From Beijerinckiaceae bacterium (lineage in GTDB: Bacteria; Pseudomonadota; Alphaproteobacteria; Rhizobiales; Beijerinckiaceae): 64,000 nt of DNA. Location: the NCBI GenBank assembly GCA_947475995.1, contig CANJNI010000012.1, positions 39,902 through 103,901 of the forward strand, read 5' to 3'. The notes beneath the pieces are model-generated. The model worked only from the letters and a program-made list of their open reading frames with translations. It did not search any database and was not told where the DNA came from. A program made the translations under genes and the position numbers. This document shows positions 62,692 through 64,000 of the stretch, in pieces; position 1 is the stretch's first letter; each line of letters opens with the position of its first letter.

Positions 62692-63630
62692 GTGACGAGC
62701 GTCGATCCACTGCGTGTCGGAATTGTTGGTCTCGGAGCTTTCGGCTCACGCGTTGCGATGCGGTTGTTGTGGAATGGCTACCATACACTTGGAGTCTATG
62801 ACTGCAATGACATGACGTCTCGCCTTTTCAGCAATGAATATGGCGCGATGGGGCTGGGATCTCCCCGTATGGTCGCGCAAACCTGCGATGTGGTAATCAC
62901 CGTTTTGCCGACTGCCGATGCGCTCCGCGAGGTTTGTTTTGGCTGGGAAAGCATAGCAAAAGGCTTCGGCGGAAAAGGGCTTGTGATCGACCTGGGAGTT
63001 ACTGACCCGGTCGAAACCCAGTCTATCGCCAGAGAGTTCGCGGCTAAGGGTATCAGCTTTATTGATGCACCAGCCTTCGGTTCGCCGGCACAGGCGAAGG
63101 AGGGCGCACTTACGCTCGTGGTTGGAGGCGACGATGACGCTGTTGAAATAGTCAGTCCGATCCTCAACTGCTTGTCAAATCGCATGATCCGTGCCGGCGG
63201 CTCCGGCTCCGCTCAGGCAGCTAGCGCTATTGCAGATTATCTGCATGCCGCAGAACTACTGGCGACCAGCGAGGCAATTCGTCTCGGGACGCAGTTCGGC
63301 TTTCAGCCAGAAACTGTACTGGGCATATGCAATATTCTTGGTGGCGCCGGCCTGCAGGCCTTGATCAGCAAGGATCTCGTTACGCGTAAGTTTCAGTCAG
63401 GCCGAAAGCTTGGTCATGTTCAGCAGAACATTGCCATTGCATCGCACATGGCTTCAAAGTCCAGTATGGCTTTGCCTCTGCTTAGCGCAACCGGCAAAGC
63501 TTGGGCTGACGCCGAGAGTCAGTTTGGATTCGGTGCAGATCAAACCGAAATTCTGAAGTGGCTTGAAAAGATTGTCCCGTTTGACAATACCACCGTGAAA
63601 GACGCTCCAGTGGCCGAACCGATGGCCTGA
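62692..63630 (+). CDS. NAD(P)-dependent beta-hydroxyacid dehydrogenase-like protein
   Basis: The 312-residue protein begins with a GTG and has the Rossmann motif VGIVGLGAFGSRVAMRL, the family block FIDAPAFGSPAQAKEGALTLVVGG with the substrate-binding DxPxxGxxxxA pattern, and the C-terminal helical domain with the position of the catalytic Lys (about 168-176) occupied by SGSAQAASAIAD; no Lys is seen there, so the activity may differ. It resembles 3-hydroxyisobutyrate dehydrogenases. It could oxidise a product of the periplasmic pathway in the cytoplasm. Confidence 0.75.
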   Translation: MTSVDPLRVGIVGLGAFGSRVAMRLLWNGYHTLGVYDCNDMTSRLFSNEYGAMGLGSPRMVAQTCDVVITVLPTADALREVCFGWESIAKGFGGKGLVIDLGVTDPVETQSIAREFAAKGISFIDAPAFGSPAQAKEGALTLVVGGDDDAVEIVSPILNCLSNRMIRAGGSGSAQAASAIADYLHAAELLATSEAIRLGTQFGFQPETVLGICNILGGAGLQALISKDLVTRKFQSGRKLGHVQQNIAIASHMASKSSMALPLLSATGKAWADAESQFGFGADQTEILKWLEKIVPFDNTTVKDAPVAEPMA

Positions 63631-63667
63631 TGGCATCGGCGGCGGGCTGGCTTGGGAGGCTATCACC

Positions 63668-64000
63668 ATGGATCGCTATATTCTCAGTGCAGCACTCTCA
63701 GCCTTGCTTATCTGCGGCGGCGTTGCTCTTGCTGACGATGCTTCGGACGCATTCGTTGCCGGTAAGACGAAAGCGTGTCCTTCGTGCGATTTGTCGGGAC
63801 TAGATTTTACCGGCAGGGACTTGTCTCGCTCGAAGCTTGAAAAGGCTAATCTGTCGGGTGCCAAGCTGTCCGGAGCGATCTTGTTTCGGAGCGTCATTCA
63901 GCGTGGTAATCTTTCCAAGGCGGATTTGTCGGATTCTGATCTGAATCGCCTCGATGGAAAATGGGCCGATTTTTCCGGGGCCAATTTTTCAAATTCGCTT
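63668..64000 (+). CDS. Exported pentapeptide-repeat protein (3' end outside window)
   Basis: The frame is open from ATG 63668 to the window end, giving 111 residues so far. A signal peptide (RYILSAALSALLICGGVALA) is followed by a CPSC motif and pentapeptide repeats A(N/D)LSx: DLSGLDFTGRDL, LEKANLSGAKLSGAIL and LSKADLSDSDL. Such quadrilateral beta-helices often bind proteins. The paired Cys near the start may be structural. It is 37 bp after the dehydrogenase-like gene. Confidence 0.8.
   Translation, partial: MDRYILSAALSALLICGGVALADDASDAFVAGKTKACPSCDLSGLDFTGRDLSRSKLEKANLSGAKLSGAILFRSVIQRGNLSKADLSDSDLNRLDGKWADFSGANFSNSL

Noticed and set aside
1-64000. CRISPR arrays, transposases and phage genes
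   Set aside because: No regularly spaced repeats, DDE or integrase-type proteins, or phage structural genes were found.

Overview
The window is chromosomal DNA of an alphaproteobacterium, most likely of the order Hyphomicrobiales and Bradyrhizobiaceae- or Beijerinckiaceae-like. This rests on gene order and gene types: glmU-glmS, recG/sdhE/mfd, an IalB-type protein, an Irr-type Fur regulator, a phasin, many Bug/TctC binding proteins, and tRNA-Leu-tig-clpP-clpX-lon. No species can be named from the sequence. No phage, transposase, integrase or CRISPR array was seen.

From 1 to about 29 kb the content is mostly core or semi-core: cell-wall precursor synthesis (glmU end, glmS), an ABCD-type ABC protein with odd catalytic motifs, DUF502 and DUF1330 proteins, recG, sdhE, mfd, a DsbA/FrnE-like protein, a frameshifted AMP-ligase, a Tat-exported peptide-binding protein, IalB-like protein, HspQ, a malyl-CoA-lyase-like enzyme, the NAD(P)HX repair enzyme, a multicopper-oxidase-fold protein that has lost most copper ligands, isovaleryl-CoA dehydrogenase, a DUF922 protease gene with an in-frame amber codon, a FemAB/GNAT-like protein, a HIT protein, an AzlCD exporter, a two-part chromate transporter and a GST.

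From 29 to 45 kb lies a protein-quality-control region (clpA-clpS; tRNA-Leu, tig, clpP, clpX, lon, tRNA-Val). It is interrupted by a phasin with a clear promoter/operator, an Irr-like regulator, and a small catabolic/uptake operon (two TctC-like binding proteins, a TauD-type dioxygenase, a DUF2158 protein and an NMT1-like binding protein).

Downstream of tRNA-Val, from 45 to 64 kb, base composition visibly drops and almost every gene is membrane or periplasmic. In order: a three-gene module with a MotA/TolQ/ExbB-type proton-channel protein and two anchored partners; the four-part ABC/beta-propeller system known from PQQ-dependent alcohol oxidation loci, but with its ATPase on the opposite strand; a NosR/NirI-like flavo-iron-sulfur membrane protein with its own ApbE flavin transferase; a SoxC-like molybdenum sulfite dehydrogenase with a c-type cytochrome; a Sel1-repeat protein; a Tat-exported three-subunit molybdenum hydroxylase followed by a 54-residue one-helix protein and a four-helix cytochrome b; an unknown helical protein; a beta-hydroxyacid-dehydrogenase-like enzyme; and a pentapeptide-repeat protein cut by the window end. 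I read this as a periplasmic oxidation and electron-transfer island feeding quinone and cytochrome c, of unknown substrate. It is the most interesting part of the window.
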